A stretch of DNA of 38,783 nt, taken from contig JAKFER010000086.1 of NCBI GenBank assembly GCA_036675565.1, positions 1 through 38,783 of the forward strand, given 5' to 3'. The notes under the pieces are model-generated. The model was not told the DNA's origin and did no database searches. It was given only the letters and a program-made list of their open reading frames with translations. Source of the stretch: JACCYQ01 sp036675565 (GTDB lineage: Bacteria; Bacteroidota; Bacteroidia; Chitinophagales; Chitinophagaceae). Shown here one piece after another: positions 8,590 to 17,990 of this stretch. Position numbers and translations under genes: made by a program. Positions within the stretch are counted from its first letter, which is position 1, and every line of letters begins with the position of its first letter.

Positions 8590-9780
8590 ATGCTGAAACC
8601 GTTCATTTCCTTCCTGGCCATTTTGATGTTACTGCAGAATGTGCAGGCGCAGGAAGAATTTATTGAACCTCCTGCACAGCATTTATCCCGAATCAGTTTT
8701 AAACAACTCACCGGAGGCGTCATATTAATGCAGGCAACAGTTGCTGATAAACCAGATACACTCAACTTTATATTAGATACAGGCAGCGGGGGCATTTCCC
8801 TCGATTCAACCACTGCAGAAGTGCTGGGATTTAAACCAATCCCTTCTGATAAAACGATCAGGGGAATAGGGGGTATTCGCAAAGTCAGTTTTTTATATAA
8901 TCTGCCACTGCATTTGCCCGGGCTTACAGTTGACAGCCTGGATTTTCACATAAATGATTATACGATATTAGCCAATGTATATGGTTTGCGAATTGATGGG
9001 ATAATTGGTTATTCACTGCTTCACCGCTATATCGTGTTTGTAAATTATGACAGTCTTTATATTGATTTATTTACACAAGGCTATATAAAATATCCGCGGG
9101 GAGGTCATCACCTGAAACCATTTATTACCACTTTGCCAGTACAAAGTTTGCGGGTCAGAGATGAAGAAACGATCAATAGTCGTTTTCTGTTTGATATGGG
9201 TGCCGGGCTTTGTCTTTTACTCACCAATGATTTTGTGAATGACAGTTCATTAATAAAATCAAAGCGAAAACGTTATACTAAACAGGCAGAAGGATTAGGT
9301 GGTGCGGTAGATATGGATGTAACCGTTATCCGGGAAGTTAAAATTGGTCCGTATAAATTTAGAAATGTACCTATCTATATTTTTGATGATGAATATAATG
9401 TTACTTCATATCCTTACCTGGGTGGTATTATTGGTAACGACCTGTTACGCCGGTTCAACCTGTATATGAATTATGCAAAAAAGGATTTTTACCTGATTCC
9501 CAACACCCATTACAATGACTTGTTCGACTATTCTTATTCAGGTATGGAACTTTACTTTGTGGATGGATTGATTGTTATTGGCGATGTTGCCAAAGGTTCA
9601 CCTGCTGATTTGGTTGGATTAAAAGAGAACGATATCGTGGTGGGCATAAACAGGAAGTTCAATCAAAATTTACAGGACTATAAAGCCGAATTGCAAATGG
9701 CTGGGAAAAAAGTTAAGATCGTTATCCTTCGGAACGAGGAACTTTTTGAATATGAATTTAAAACACAGAGCATTCTTTAA
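8590..9780 (+). CDS. Secreted retropepsin-like aspartyl protease with C-terminal PDZ domain
   Basis: A signal peptide (residues 1-20, ending VQA-Q) leads into two retropepsin-like lobes. The first has the catalytic motif ILDTGSGG (Asp63). The second carries FDMGAG (Asp202), an Asp-Met-Gly variant of Asp-Thr/Ser-Gly. A PDZ domain covers about residues 310-396, including GDVAKGSPADLVGLKENDIVVGINR split around its carboxylate-binding loop. The family is common in Bacteroidota ('aspartyl protease family / PDZ'), is expected in the periplasm, and its substrates are unknown. The Met in the second motif could reduce activity, but the Asp is kept. The gene is isolated by about 190 bases upstream and 146 downstream. 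Confidence 0.88.
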   Translation: MLKPFISFLAILMLLQNVQAQEEFIEPPAQHLSRISFKQLTGGVILMQATVADKPDTLNFILDTGSGGISLDSTTAEVLGFKPIPSDKTIRGIGGIRKVSFLYNLPLHLPGLTVDSLDFHINDYTILANVYGLRIDGIIGYSLLHRYIVFVNYDSLYIDLFTQGYIKYPRGGHHLKPFITTLPVQSLRVRDEETINSRFLFDMGAGLCLLLTNDFVNDSSLIKSKRKRYTKQAEGLGGAVDMDVTVIREVKIGPYKFRNVPIYIFDDEYNVTSYPYLGGIIGNDLLRRFNLYMNYAKKDFYLIPNTHYNDLFDYSYSGMELYFVDGLIVIGDVAKGSPADLVGLKENDIVVGINRKFNQNLQDYKAELQMAGKKVKIVILRNEELFEYEFKTQSIL

Positions 9781-9885
9781 GCATTTTCAATAATTAACAA
9801 ATTCCTATCTGCATTTTTGCAGCTAAAACAAACACCAGCAGGCATTGTTGTTTTCTTAGTTCATTTCCGGGGGGTCAAATTTCTA

Positions 9886-9893
9886 TACTTTTG
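9886..9893 (+). promoter_or_regulatory. Bacteroidota -7 box for the M16 peptidase pair
   Basis: TACTTTTG matches TAnnTTTG exactly and is followed by CATT, 33 bases before the start at 9927. No clear TTG is found at the expected -33 distance, so this is a partial promoter match that would drive the two-gene peptidase operon. Confidence 0.45.
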
Positions 9894-9926
9894 CATTCTT
9901 TCATTAAATTTTGAATTAAACAGATT

Positions 9927-11165
9927 ATGATCCAGTTCGATAAATTTATTTTACCAAATGGTTTACGGGTAATCGTTCACCAGGATCTTTCTACCCCTAT
10001 GGCAGTGGTAGATGTAATGTATGATGTGGGTAGTCGCGATGAAGATCCTGATCGCACCGGGTTTGCACACCTTTTTGAGCACCTGATGTTTGGCGGATCT
10101 ACCAATATCAAAGAATACGATGAACCATTACAGATGGCAGGAGGAGAGAATAATGCCTATACCACAAACGATTTAACCAATTACTATATACAGCTGCCGG
10201 CCGAAAATTTAGAAACCGCTTTTTGGTTAGAAAGTGACCGAATGCTTTCCCTGGCTTTCAGTGAAAAAAGCCTGGATGTACAACGTAAAGTAGTAAGCGA
10301 AGAATTCAAAGAACATTACTTAAATAAACCTTACGGTGATGCCTGGCATAAAATGCGTGAACTGGCTTATACTTCACATCCCTACAAATGGATGACGATC
10401 GGGAAAGAATTATCACATATCGAAAATGCAAAACTGCAGGATGTAAAAAATTTCTTTTTCAAACATTACCGACCCAATAATGCTATACTGGTTGTGGCTG
10501 GTAATGTAAATACAGAGCAGGTAAAACTATTGGCGGAAAAATGGTTTGGTGATATTCCTTCAGGCGATCCTTATGTACGTAATATTTCGGCCGAACCAGA
10601 ACAGACCATGCCCCGCAAACTGGAAATTTTTGCAGATGTTCCATTAGATGCGCTTTATAAAACATGGCATATGCCTTCGCGTTTGGATGACCGTTATTAT
10701 GTCACCGATCTTTTAACCGATATCTTAGGTAGTGGCGGTTCTTCGCGTTTATACCAAACATTGGTTAAAGAAAAAAAATTATTCAGCAATATTGATTGTT
10801 ACCATTTTGGCAACCTGGACAGGGGTTTGTTCACCATTGAAGGAAAGTTGGTAAAGGGTGTTCCTATTCAACAGGCGGAGGCAGCTGTGGATGAAATTCT
10901 TTTACAGATTCAAAATGAACCAGTAATGGAAATAGAACTTCAAAAAGTTAAGAACCGCACCGAAAGTACAATGGCCTTTGAAGATATGAGTGTGATGAAC
11001 AGGGCCAATAGCCTGGCTTATTATGAATTGTTAGGCGATGCCGGTCTGATGAATCGTGAATTGGAAAAATATCATGCTGTTACAAGTGATGATATTAAAA
11101 AGGAAAGTTGTGAAATTTTCAGGGAATCCAATTCGAATACCATTTATTATTTATCAAACAACTAA
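9927..11165 (+). CDS. M16 family zinc metallopeptidase, catalytic subunit
   Basis: The 412-residue protein holds the inverted zinc motif HLFEH (His48, Glu51, His52) in GFAHLFEHLMF, with the distal zinc ligand in the VVSEEF segment (Glu125/126). The length of about 410 residues matches the half-barrel M16B subunits that pair with a second subunit to form a closed chamber for degrading peptides. No signal peptide is visible, so it is either cytoplasmic or exported by another route. The next gene, 9 bases downstream, encodes a zinc-less M16 homologue, so the two are expected to form a heterodimer like mitochondrial processing peptidase or the Sphingomonas A1 pair. Start: the ATG at 9927 leaves the canonical N-terminal strand FILPNGLRVIV. 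Confidence 0.93.
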   Translation: MIQFDKFILPNGLRVIVHQDLSTPMAVVDVMYDVGSRDEDPDRTGFAHLFEHLMFGGSTNIKEYDEPLQMAGGENNAYTTNDLTNYYIQLPAENLETAFWLESDRMLSLAFSEKSLDVQRKVVSEEFKEHYLNKPYGDAWHKMRELAYTSHPYKWMTIGKELSHIENAKLQDVKNFFFKHYRPNNAILVVAGNVNTEQVKLLAEKWFGDIPSGDPYVRNISAEPEQTMPRKLEIFADVPLDALYKTWHMPSRLDDRYYVTDLLTDILGSGGSSRLYQTLVKEKKLFSNIDCYHFGNLDRGLFTIEGKLVKGVPIQQAEAAVDEILLQIQNEPVMEIELQKVKNRTESTMAFEDMSVMNRANSLAYYELLGDAGLMNRELEKYHAVTSDDIKKESCEIFRESNSNTIYYLSNN

Positions 11166-11174
11166 AACAAAAAG

Positions 11175-12473
11175 GTGATCACAAAAAATAAAGCAGGATT
11201 ATTAAACAGGAAACAGGTACCCAAAATTACGGATGCAGTAAACCTTCACCTCGAACTAAAGCCTTACGAAAAGTTTGTTCTGAAAAATGGTGTTGAAGTT
11301 TATTCAATTAATGCGGGTGCCGAAGATGTGATGATGATTGAATGGGTTTTTAATGCAGGTAACTGGTTCGAAGATGCAAACCTTCAGGCTGCTACAACCA
11401 ATTTTTTATTAAAGAATGGAACCAGTACAAAAACGGCCTTCCAGGTAAACGAACATTTTGAATATTATGGTGCTTACCTTAACCGTAACTGTTATGCGGA
11501 AACAGCAAACCTTTCACTTCACTGTCTCAATCGTCACCTCTCCGAATTATTGCCGGTAGTTCGTGAAATATTAACCGACTCCGTTTTTCCGGATGAAGAA
11601 ATAGCTACTTACAAACAAAACATGCAACAACGCCTGGATGTAAGTTTGAAGAAGTGTGATTTTGTTGCGGGTCGTTTGATTGATGCCTACTTGTTTGGCG
11701 AAAACCATCCCTATGGTAAATACAGCAGGTACGAATATTATGAAGCTTTGCAAAGAGAACAGCTGTTGCAGTTTTATAAAAAATATTACCAGCAGGGAAA
11801 GTTTGTCATTTTCATGGCGGGAAAATTACCGGCAAACGCAGAGCAATTGCTAAATCAGTATTTTGGTGATTTACCTGTTACGGCTTATGAACACAAACGA
11901 ATCACGATTGAACCTGTTGCAGAAAAAAAATTCCGTATTTCGAATGATCCAAATGGGGTACAGGGCGCAATCAGGATGGCCCGGCCTTTTCCCAACAGGC
12001 ACCACCCAGATTTTCCAAAAGTTCAGGTGCTCAATAATATTTTTGGTGGATTTTTTGGCTCAAGGCTGATGAGCAATATCCGCGAAGACAAAGGGTATAC
12101 CTACGGCATTTACAGTTACCTGATGAACCAGGTTTTTGAAAGTGGATGGATGATCAGTACGGAGGCAGGCAAGGATGTTTGTGAAGCAACAGTTGCAGAA
12201 GTGTATAAAGAAATGGAAATACTCAGGAACGAAAAAGTGGATGAAGAAGAACTGATGCTGGTACGAAATTATATGATGGGCTCTATCCTGGGTGACCTGG
12301 ATGGTCCATTCCATATTATCAACCGTTGGAAAACGCTAATCTTAAATGGGCTGGATGAAAATTATTTTTATCATTCCATGAACATCATTCGTACCATCAG
12401 TGCAGATGAATTACAAGAATTAGCCCAAAAATATCTGGACCCTGAATCGTTTTATGAATTGGTAGTCGTTTAA
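11175..12473 (+). CDS. M16 family peptidase, non-catalytic partner subunit
   Basis: This 432-residue M16 homologue aligns with its upstream neighbour in fold, but the zinc motif is lost: the equivalent segment reads ATTNFLLKNGTS rather than HxxEH. It keeps the substrate-binding R/Y features of the non-catalytic type in the C-terminal half (NIREDKGYTYGIYSYL). The division of labour, with zinc on one subunit and the R/Y pair on the other, is established for bacterial M16 heterodimers. The likely start is a GTG at 11175, preceded by the A-rich stretch AACAAAAAG. The product should be inactive alone and needed for the partner's activity. Confidence 0.9.
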   Translation: MITKNKAGLLNRKQVPKITDAVNLHLELKPYEKFVLKNGVEVYSINAGAEDVMMIEWVFNAGNWFEDANLQAATTNFLLKNGTSTKTAFQVNEHFEYYGAYLNRNCYAETANLSLHCLNRHLSELLPVVREILTDSVFPDEEIATYKQNMQQRLDVSLKKCDFVAGRLIDAYLFGENHPYGKYSRYEYYEALQREQLLQFYKKYYQQGKFVIFMAGKLPANAEQLLNQYFGDLPVTAYEHKRITIEPVAEKKFRISNDPNGVQGAIRMARPFPNRHHPDFPKVQVLNNIFGGFFGSRLMSNIREDKGYTYGIYSYLMNQVFESGWMISTEAGKDVCEATVAEVYKEMEILRNEKVDEEELMLVRNYMMGSILGDLDGPFHIINRWKTLILNGLDENYFYHSMNIIRTISADELQELAQKYLDPESFYELVVV

Positions 12474-12484
12474 CCGGCATTTCT

Positions 12485-12492
12485 TAACTTTC
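12485..12492 (+). promoter_or_regulatory. Possible -7 box immediately before the holin-family gene
   Basis: TAACTTTC is one base off TAnnTTTG and ends 4 bases before the ATG at 12497. If it is used, transcription would begin at or next to the start codon, giving a leaderless or nearly leaderless mRNA. Alternatively the gene is read through from the M16 operon 23 bases upstream. Confidence 0.3.
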
Positions 12493-12496
12493 GCAT

Positions 12497-12844
12497 ATGA
12501 GATTTATTATTCGTTTATTAATTACCGCGTTATTGGCGTATACATTATCCAATATTCTTTCCGGTGTGCATATAGATACCATTTATACCGCTATTATTTT
12601 TGCGCTGGTACTTGCTATTTTGAATATGATCGTTAAACCGATACTTATCATACTCACGCTGCCGCTAACCATTTTTACACTAGGTCTCTTTTTACTGGTG
12701 ATCAATACAATTACTGTTTTACTTGCCAGCAATTTTGTTGGCGGGGTAACCATCGATAGTTTCGGCTGGGGTTTTCTTTTCAGTTTGATTCTTTCGCTTG
12801 TTTCATTTATTATTTCCAGGGAAGAACGCAAAAGAGAAGCCTGA
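12497..12844 (+). CDS. Small four-helix membrane protein, phage-holin-4_2 family
   Basis: The 115-residue protein is almost entirely hydrophobic, with about four helices (roughly 3-18, 28-46, 51-75 and 88-106). It shows the family signature LAILNMIVKPILIILTLPLT, with FTLGLFLLVINTITVLLAS after it. This matches the widespread 'phage holin family 4_2' group (YvlD-like), whose name reflects sequence similarity and whose members are ordinary chromosomal membrane proteins of unclear function. A charged C-terminus (REERKREA) is expected in the cytoplasm. It sits 23 bases after the M16 pair and 53 before the E1 gene, so it may be co-transcribed with either. Confidence 0.85.
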   Translation: MRFIIRLLITALLAYTLSNILSGVHIDTIYTAIIFALVLAILNMIVKPILIILTLPLTIFTLGLFLLVINTITVLLASNFVGGVTIDSFGWGFLFSLILSLVSFIISREERKREA

Positions 12845-12897
12845 TCAGCCTGTCAAATCCAATTTTTTTATTGAATTGAAATCGGGAAATTCGCAAC

Positions 12898-14916
12898 ATG
12901 CTATTCAGCCGTAAAGATTTTACCGACGAAGAATTAATACAATTCTACAAACAATTGCTTTGGCCCAGGATGATCGAAGAGAAAATGCTGGTTTTGCTTC
13001 GCCAGGGCAAAATTTCAAAGTGGTTTAGTGGTATTGGACAGGAAGCCATTTCTGTTGGTGCAGCAATGGCTATGCAACATGATGAATGGATCATGCCATT
13101 GCACAGGAACCTGGGAGTTTTTACCACACGCAAAATGCCTTTGTATAAATTATTTAAACAATGGCAAGGAGCTAAAGATGGCTACAGTAAAGGACGTGAA
13201 AGAAGTTTTCATTTTGGCAATAAGGACCATCATATTTGTGGCATGATCTCTCATCTGGGTCCTCAGTTGGCAATTGCCGATGGAGTGGCACTGGCATATA
13301 AACTTCGCAAGGAACAAAAAGTTTCTTTAGCATTTACGGGTGATGGTGGAACGAGTGAAGGCGATTTCCATGAAGCATTGAATGTGGCTGCTGTATGGGA
13401 TTTACCTGTAATTTTTATAATTGAAAATAATGGTTATGGTTTAAGTACACCCGTGAGTGAACAATATCGATGCGAAAGCCTGGTTGATAAAGCCAGGGGA
13501 TATGGCATAGAAGGTGTAAAGATTGATGGGAACAATATTCTTACTGTTTATGAAACGATCAAAGGAATCAGGGAATATTGCATTAAAAACCAAAAGCCTT
13601 ACCTGGTTGAATGTATGACATTCCGTATGCGAGGTCATGAAGAAGCAAGCGGAACAAAATATGTTCCACCGGAATTATTTACGGAATGGGCTTTGAAAGA
13701 CCCGGTAAAAAGTCTTGAACAGTTTTTACACAGCATACAGGTTTTAACAGATGAATCGATCACTGAAATAAAAGAAACTTTTAAATCAGCCATCGAGTCA
13801 GAATTAAATATTGGATTTGATTCTCCTCACATTCAACCGGATGAAGAAGAAGAATTAGAAGATGTTTATGCAATTCCAAAAACAAACAACCATTTATCTT
13901 CTGTTATTATTCTTGATAATTCATCATCCTCTATTAATGCAAGTATAAAAACCAAAGATTCCCGGTTAATTGATGCCATTAAAGAAGGACTTTACCAATC
14001 CATGCAGCATCATAGTAATTTAATTTTGATGGGACAGGATATTGCGGAATATGGAGGAGCATTTAAAATAACAGAAGGTTTTGTAAATGAGTTTGGAAAG
14101 GTAAGAGTGCGAAATACGCCACTCTGTGAAAGTGCCATTGTAGGTGCAGCACTCGGACTTAGCCTGGAAGGATATAAGAGTGTGATGGAAATGCAGTTTG
14201 CTGATTTTGTAACAGTAGGTTTCAACCAAATCATCAATAACCTGGCAAAAATCCATTATCGCTGGGGTCAAAATGCAGATGTTGTTATCCGCATGCCAAC
14301 AGGTGCAGGTGTTGGTGCTGGGCCTTTTCATTCGCAAAGCAACGAAGCCTGGTTTGCGCATACTCCCGGTTTAAAAGTAGTATATCCATCTACACCCATG
14401 GATGCAAAAGGATTGCTGATCGCCGCGATCAATGATCCCAACCCGGTCATGTATTTTGAGCATAAAGCCCTTTACCGGAGTGTAAGCGGGCCTGTTCCTG
14501 TAGATTATTATGAAGTGGAAATTGGCAAAGCAAGGCAGGTGCGTAGTGGAGATGATATCAGCATCATTACTTATGGTGCCGGTGTACATTGGGCAGAAGA
14601 TTTTGCAGCTGAACATCCTGAAGTTTCTATAAATATTCTTGATTTACGAACACTGCTACCACTTGATTATGCAGCTATCCGGGAAGCGGTAAAGCGAACC
14701 GGGAAAGTTTTGATCCTGCATGAAGATACTTTAATCGGCGGCCTGGGTGGCGAATTAAGTGCCTGGATCAATGAACATTGTTTTGATATGCTGGATGCAC
14801 CGGTCATGCGTTGCGCTTCACTCGATACGCCTGTTCCTTTTAATATTGAACTTGAAAAACAATTTTTAGCTAAGGCGAGATTGAAAGAGACCATTCAAAA
14901 ATTATTACATTATTAA
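12898..14916 (+). CDS. 2-oxoacid dehydrogenase E1, fused alpha and beta subunits (branched-chain/pyruvate type)
   Basis: A single 672-residue chain joins the two E1 subunits. The alpha part (about 1-330) contains the thiamine diphosphate motif GDGGTSEGDFHEALNVAA ending in ENNGYGLSTP. After a Glu/Ser-rich linker (about 310-345), the beta part (about 355-672) holds MGQDIAEYGGAFK, the transketolase pyrimidine-binding region, and a transketolase C-terminal domain. E1 decarboxylates a 2-oxoacid and transfers the acyl group to lipoyl-E2; the fused form in Bacteroidota is usually annotated as 2-oxoisovalerate (branched-chain) dehydrogenase, but substrate choice cannot be read from the sequence. E2 and E3 genes are not in the window. 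An unknown 280-residue gene follows 41 bases downstream. Confidence 0.92.
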   Translation: MLFSRKDFTDEELIQFYKQLLWPRMIEEKMLVLLRQGKISKWFSGIGQEAISVGAAMAMQHDEWIMPLHRNLGVFTTRKMPLYKLFKQWQGAKDGYSKGRERSFHFGNKDHHICGMISHLGPQLAIADGVALAYKLRKEQKVSLAFTGDGGTSEGDFHEALNVAAVWDLPVIFIIENNGYGLSTPVSEQYRCESLVDKARGYGIEGVKIDGNNILTVYETIKGIREYCIKNQKPYLVECMTFRMRGHEEASGTKYVPPELFTEWALKDPVKSLEQFLHSIQVLTDESITEIKETFKSAIESELNIGFDSPHIQPDEEEELEDVYAIPKTNNHLSSVIILDNSSSSINASIKTKDSRLIDAIKEGLYQSMQHHSNLILMGQDIAEYGGAFKITEGFVNEFGKVRVRNTPLCESAIVGAALGLSLEGYKSVMEMQFADFVTVGFNQIINNLAKIHYRWGQNADVVIRMPTGAGVGAGPFHSQSNEAWFAHTPGLKVVYPSTPMDAKGLLIAAINDPNPVMYFEHKALYRSVSGPVPVDYYEVEIGKARQVRSGDDISIITYGAGVHWAEDFAAEHPEVSINILDLRTLLPLDYAAIREAVKRTGKVLILHEDTLIGGLGGELSAWINEHCFDMLDAPVMRCASLDTPVPFNIELEKQFLAKARLKETIQKLLHY

Positions 14917-14957
14917 TGGAGCTGAAATAAATCGAACGCGGGAAATCCAAAAATTAC

Positions 14958-15800
14958 ATGAGGGAAGATCAAAGAACAAACCTGGATCAAAAAAGGAAAG
15001 CCTTACAACAAAAGTTGTTGGTAGAAGAAGAAACCAGGCAATTGCAATTGGATTATCTTCCTTTTTTGGAGAAACTTCCAAAGCCTTTATTGTTTGAATA
15101 TTTTCAATGCGTAAATGAAGAAGATAAATTCTTGTGGCTAAATGCCATTGCTAAACTACCATTGTTAGCTTATTCAATTCCGGTTGATGCTATAAAAGTT
15201 TGCGAACAAAGCCTGCATCAAAAGATGGTTAATGCGTTTCCTGGTTACCTGCCACTCCGATATATGCCATGCCTGCCTTATCATATTCATCAACAGCAAA
15301 ACATTGCCGAAGTACTGCCAGGTGCAATCAAAACTTTGGATGTGAATATAACAAAAGAGGTGTTTTTATTATTTACACGGTATCAACCTGTTTTACGGTT
15401 ATCTATTACCGATATTTTAAAGATACATGAAGATGACTTTCCGTGGAGTGAGGACCTTTGTATACTGTCAAAGGATTTGCAATGGTTAATTTTCCGTTCT
15501 CTTGAAGACGAATGGCGGTGGGGAACAACAGCCATGGAAAAGCATCATTTCAACCCAGGTCAAAACATAAAATTGATGGGAAGCGGAGTTGAATCATTGG
15601 TTGAAATGAAAAAAATGCTTTCATCGTTTGAAATTAAATTCGGCATTGACTATGACGATGATGCATTCATGATGAAGCATGATCTTTTTGTTCAATCAAA
15701 TGCCGATGATTTACTTGTAGTATGGAAAGGAAAGGATATTTGGGTAGATGTTATTTTGAATAAAGAAAATTGCGAATGGAAGGTTTACACAAAGAATTAG
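14958..15800 (+). CDS. Uncharacterised 280-residue protein downstream of E1
   Basis: The protein is cytoplasmic by composition: no signal peptide or membrane helix. It starts with a charged, probably coiled-coil N-terminus (about 1-32, rich in Lys, Gln and Glu), then a mostly helical region rich in Leu and Pro, and ends in a more beta-like part (DDLLVVWKGKDIWVDVIL). I recognise no domain. The gene follows the fused E1 gene by 41 bases on the same strand and may be co-transcribed, but that alone does not show a metabolic link. The ATG at 14958 is the first in the frame and gives a sensible charged N-terminus. Confidence 0.7.
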   Translation: MREDQRTNLDQKRKALQQKLLVEEETRQLQLDYLPFLEKLPKPLLFEYFQCVNEEDKFLWLNAIAKLPLLAYSIPVDAIKVCEQSLHQKMVNAFPGYLPLRYMPCLPYHIHQQQNIAEVLPGAIKTLDVNITKEVFLLFTRYQPVLRLSITDILKIHEDDFPWSEDLCILSKDLQWLIFRSLEDEWRWGTTAMEKHHFNPGQNIKLMGSGVESLVEMKKMLSSFEIKFGIDYDDDAFMMKHDLFVQSNADDLLVVWKGKDIWVDVILNKENCEWKVYTKN

Positions 15801-15972
15801 GTTTTATTTTCTGTATAATATAATTAAAACACATATTGATTATTTCTATTTAAGATAATTCTGCATTTAAAATTGGGGTCCGTAAAAGTTTTGTATTTTC
15901 CTGCCTTATAATCAAGATAACTGACTGGTATAAGCGTTATTTTAATTTCCTTTTGTAAGGCTTTATTTATTT

Positions 15973-17265
15973 ATGAGAAAACCCTATTTTTTAATTGGTG
16001 GCAGCAAGGAAAACTTTGTGCTCGAACACCGCATTTTTAATAGTAGCAGTTTTTTTATTACTGCATTTGCATTGGTAGCTTCTACGCTTAACTGGATCAT
16101 AGACCTTCACATCAATACCATCTGGCCAGGGTATGCAGGTGCGTTGGCTTCGGGTATTATTTATTACTTCGCCCGGTTTAAAGGTTATTTTACCAATGCT
16201 TTGGTGATCACATACGTTTTTCTGACCATGATCATACTGGGAGGTATTTATTTCTTTAATGATGGATTGGGAGGCACAATCATTTACCTGCTCATCATGT
16301 TATTGAATATTTATTTACTCATTGTTATTCCTCGGTATATTTTTTTGATTTTTTCTATACTGGCGGGTACTATTTTTTTGCTGCTGGTTTTGGAATTTTT
16401 ACACCCGGAATGGGTGCAGGGTTATCCTGACAGAACTGCCAAAATACTGGATCACATAGGTACACTATTAATTTCCTTGCTGTTTACCACTTTCGTAATT
16501 GCAGCTTTTAGGCAAGCCTATATTCACGAAAGAAAAACCGTACTCAAACAAAACGAGGACCTGCTGATTTTGAATAAACAGATTGATGAACAAAAAGCTG
16601 AATTGGAAAAACGTGCTGCGGAACTTCAGCAGGCGGTTGAAGTGGCTGGTGAAAAAAATGAACGAATCGAAACGCTATTAAAAGAGTTACATCACCGCGT
16701 AAAAAATAATATGCAGGTAATATCAGGTCTTTTATCCCTGCAAAGTAACCGGTTGGACGAAGGTGTTGCCAGGGAAAGCCTGGAAGCAAGCAGAACCCGT
16801 ATAGAAGCGATGGCACTTATTCATAAAGGTCTTTATCAGGAACAGGATGCAGCCAGCGTTCAGATTAGCGATTACCTGGTTTCATTAAATGAATCGCTGG
16901 CAAATAGCTTTGGATTTCATAAAGATGTGATTGAGACGGTTGTTGACATGCAGGATAATATCATGGATATAGACCGTGCGGTTCCGGTGGGTTTAATTGT
17001 AAATGAATTGGTGTCAAATTCATTTAAATATGCATTTCACCAAACAAGTTTACCTAAAGTGATGGTTGTTCTGCAGCAAACAAACGATAAAAATTTTATC
17101 CTGAGGGTTTCTGATAATGGTATTGGAAAGCCAGATGAAGAAATAAAAGGAAAAGGATCATTCGGATTAAAATTGGTACGGATCCTGGCTGGCCAGTTAA
17201 ACGCAGATATTAAAATTGAAAACCAGGAAGGCACTCATTTTACCCTCCAAACAAAAGTTATATGA
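15973..17265 (+). CDS. Membrane sensor histidine kinase, HisKA_2 (HWE-like) type
   Basis: The N-terminal third holds about six membrane helices (residues 25-182), similar in layout to MASE-type sensor regions, with no large periplasmic loop. A coiled coil (about 183-235) leads to the HisKA_2 domain, with the phosphorylation motif ELHHRVKNNMQ (likely His241). It is followed by a HATPase_c domain with NELVSNSFKYAF (N box), DNGIGKP (G1) and KGSFGLKLV (G2). HisKA_2 kinases typically pass phosphate to a response regulator encoded next door, and here the regulator gene overlaps this stop codon by 4 bases (ATGA), indicating translational coupling. The signal sensed is unknown; the membrane-embedded input suggests a lipid, redox or small hydrophobic cue. 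Confidence 0.93.
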   Translation: MRKPYFLIGGSKENFVLEHRIFNSSSFFITAFALVASTLNWIIDLHINTIWPGYAGALASGIIYYFARFKGYFTNALVITYVFLTMIILGGIYFFNDGLGGTIIYLLIMLLNIYLLIVIPRYIFLIFSILAGTIFLLLVLEFLHPEWVQGYPDRTAKILDHIGTLLISLLFTTFVIAAFRQAYIHERKTVLKQNEDLLILNKQIDEQKAELEKRAAELQQAVEVAGEKNERIETLLKELHHRVKNNMQVISGLLSLQSNRLDEGVARESLEASRTRIEAMALIHKGLYQEQDAASVQISDYLVSLNESLANSFGFHKDVIETVVDMQDNIMDIDRAVPVGLIVNELVSNSFKYAFHQTSLPKVMVVLQQTNDKNFILRVSDNGIGKPDEEIKGKGSFGLKLVRILAGQLNADIKIENQEGTHFTLQTKVI

Positions 17266-17858
17266 AAGCATTACCACCCATACTTATTGTAGAAGATGAA
17301 TTGATAACAGCTGAAAGCATTTCTGAATTGATTCAGGAGGAAGATTATGCTTTAGCAGGCATTGCCGTAAGTGCAAAGGACGCATTGGAGATCTGTGCAA
17401 CTGCTGACACACCTCCGGGTGTGGTTATTTGCGATATCAATATCAAAGGCGATAAAAAGGGTGTTGATTTAGCCATCCAATTGAGGAAATTATATAATGC
17501 TGAAATCATATTCCTCACTGCTTATGCTGATAATAAAACATTGCAATCCGCCTTTGCCGCAGAACCAGTGATGTATGTGGTTAAACCTTTTAATGACAAA
17601 CAATTATTGGTAGCGGTACAAATGGCATTTCATAAAATTTTTCAGAAGGAAACCATTCCGGATCAAAATCGCTTATTGTTAACTGATAGGGAAAAGGAAA
17701 TAGCCCGTTTGGTAGCCCAGGGATTATCTTCCAAACAAATAGCCAGGCAGTTATTTATCAGTATTGAAACTGTAAAGACTCACCGCCGAAGGATGTTGCA
17801 AAAAAACAACATCAGCAGTTTCCCGCATTTAGTGTACCTGATGAACAATGAGGCTTAG
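17262..17858 (+). CDS. Response regulator, receiver plus LuxR-type HTH
   Basis: The 198-residue regulator has a receiver domain (about 5-122; acidic pocket Glu11/Asp12, phosphoacceptor Asp58 in VICDINIKG, Thr/Ser in FLTAYAD, Lys108 in VKPF). A LuxR/GerE helix-turn-helix follows (about 136-192, with LTDREKEIARLVAQGLSSKQIA and ETVKTHRRRML). It is expected to bind DNA on phosphorylation by the kinase encoded just upstream; the start codon overlaps the kinase stop (ATGA), so the two are produced together. Targets are unknown. An imperfect terminator-like stem follows the stop. Confidence 0.93.
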   Translation: MKALPPILIVEDELITAESISELIQEEDYALAGIAVSAKDALEICATADTPPGVVICDINIKGDKKGVDLAIQLRKLYNAEIIFLTAYADNKTLQSAFAAEPVMYVVKPFNDKQLLVAVQMAFHKIFQKETIPDQNRLLLTDREKEIARLVAQGLSSKQIARQLFISIETVKTHRRRMLQKNNISSFPHLVYLMNNEA

Positions 17859-17865
17859 GTGGTTG

Positions 17866-17898
17866 AAATCTTAACAGAAAGTCTTTGTTTTAAGATTT
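17866..17898 (+). terminator. Weak stem-loop after the kinase/regulator pair
   Basis: AAATCTTAA (17866-17874) pairs with TTAAGATTT (17890-17898), an AT-rich 9-bp stem with a 15-base loop. It is not followed by a T-run, so termination is uncertain. It lies directly after the regulator stop. Confidence 0.3.
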
Positions 17899-17990
17899 GA
17901 CTGAATAGGTTCAGACATTATCTTTATAGACTCTATTTTTTTAATTGAGATATTAAACTTTGCAGACAACCTTTGAATGATTAAAATCAA

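Noticed and set aside
12497..12844. Holin-family protein as a sign of a prophage
   Set aside because: This family is a common chromosomal membrane protein; no other phage gene, integrase or attachment site is seen.
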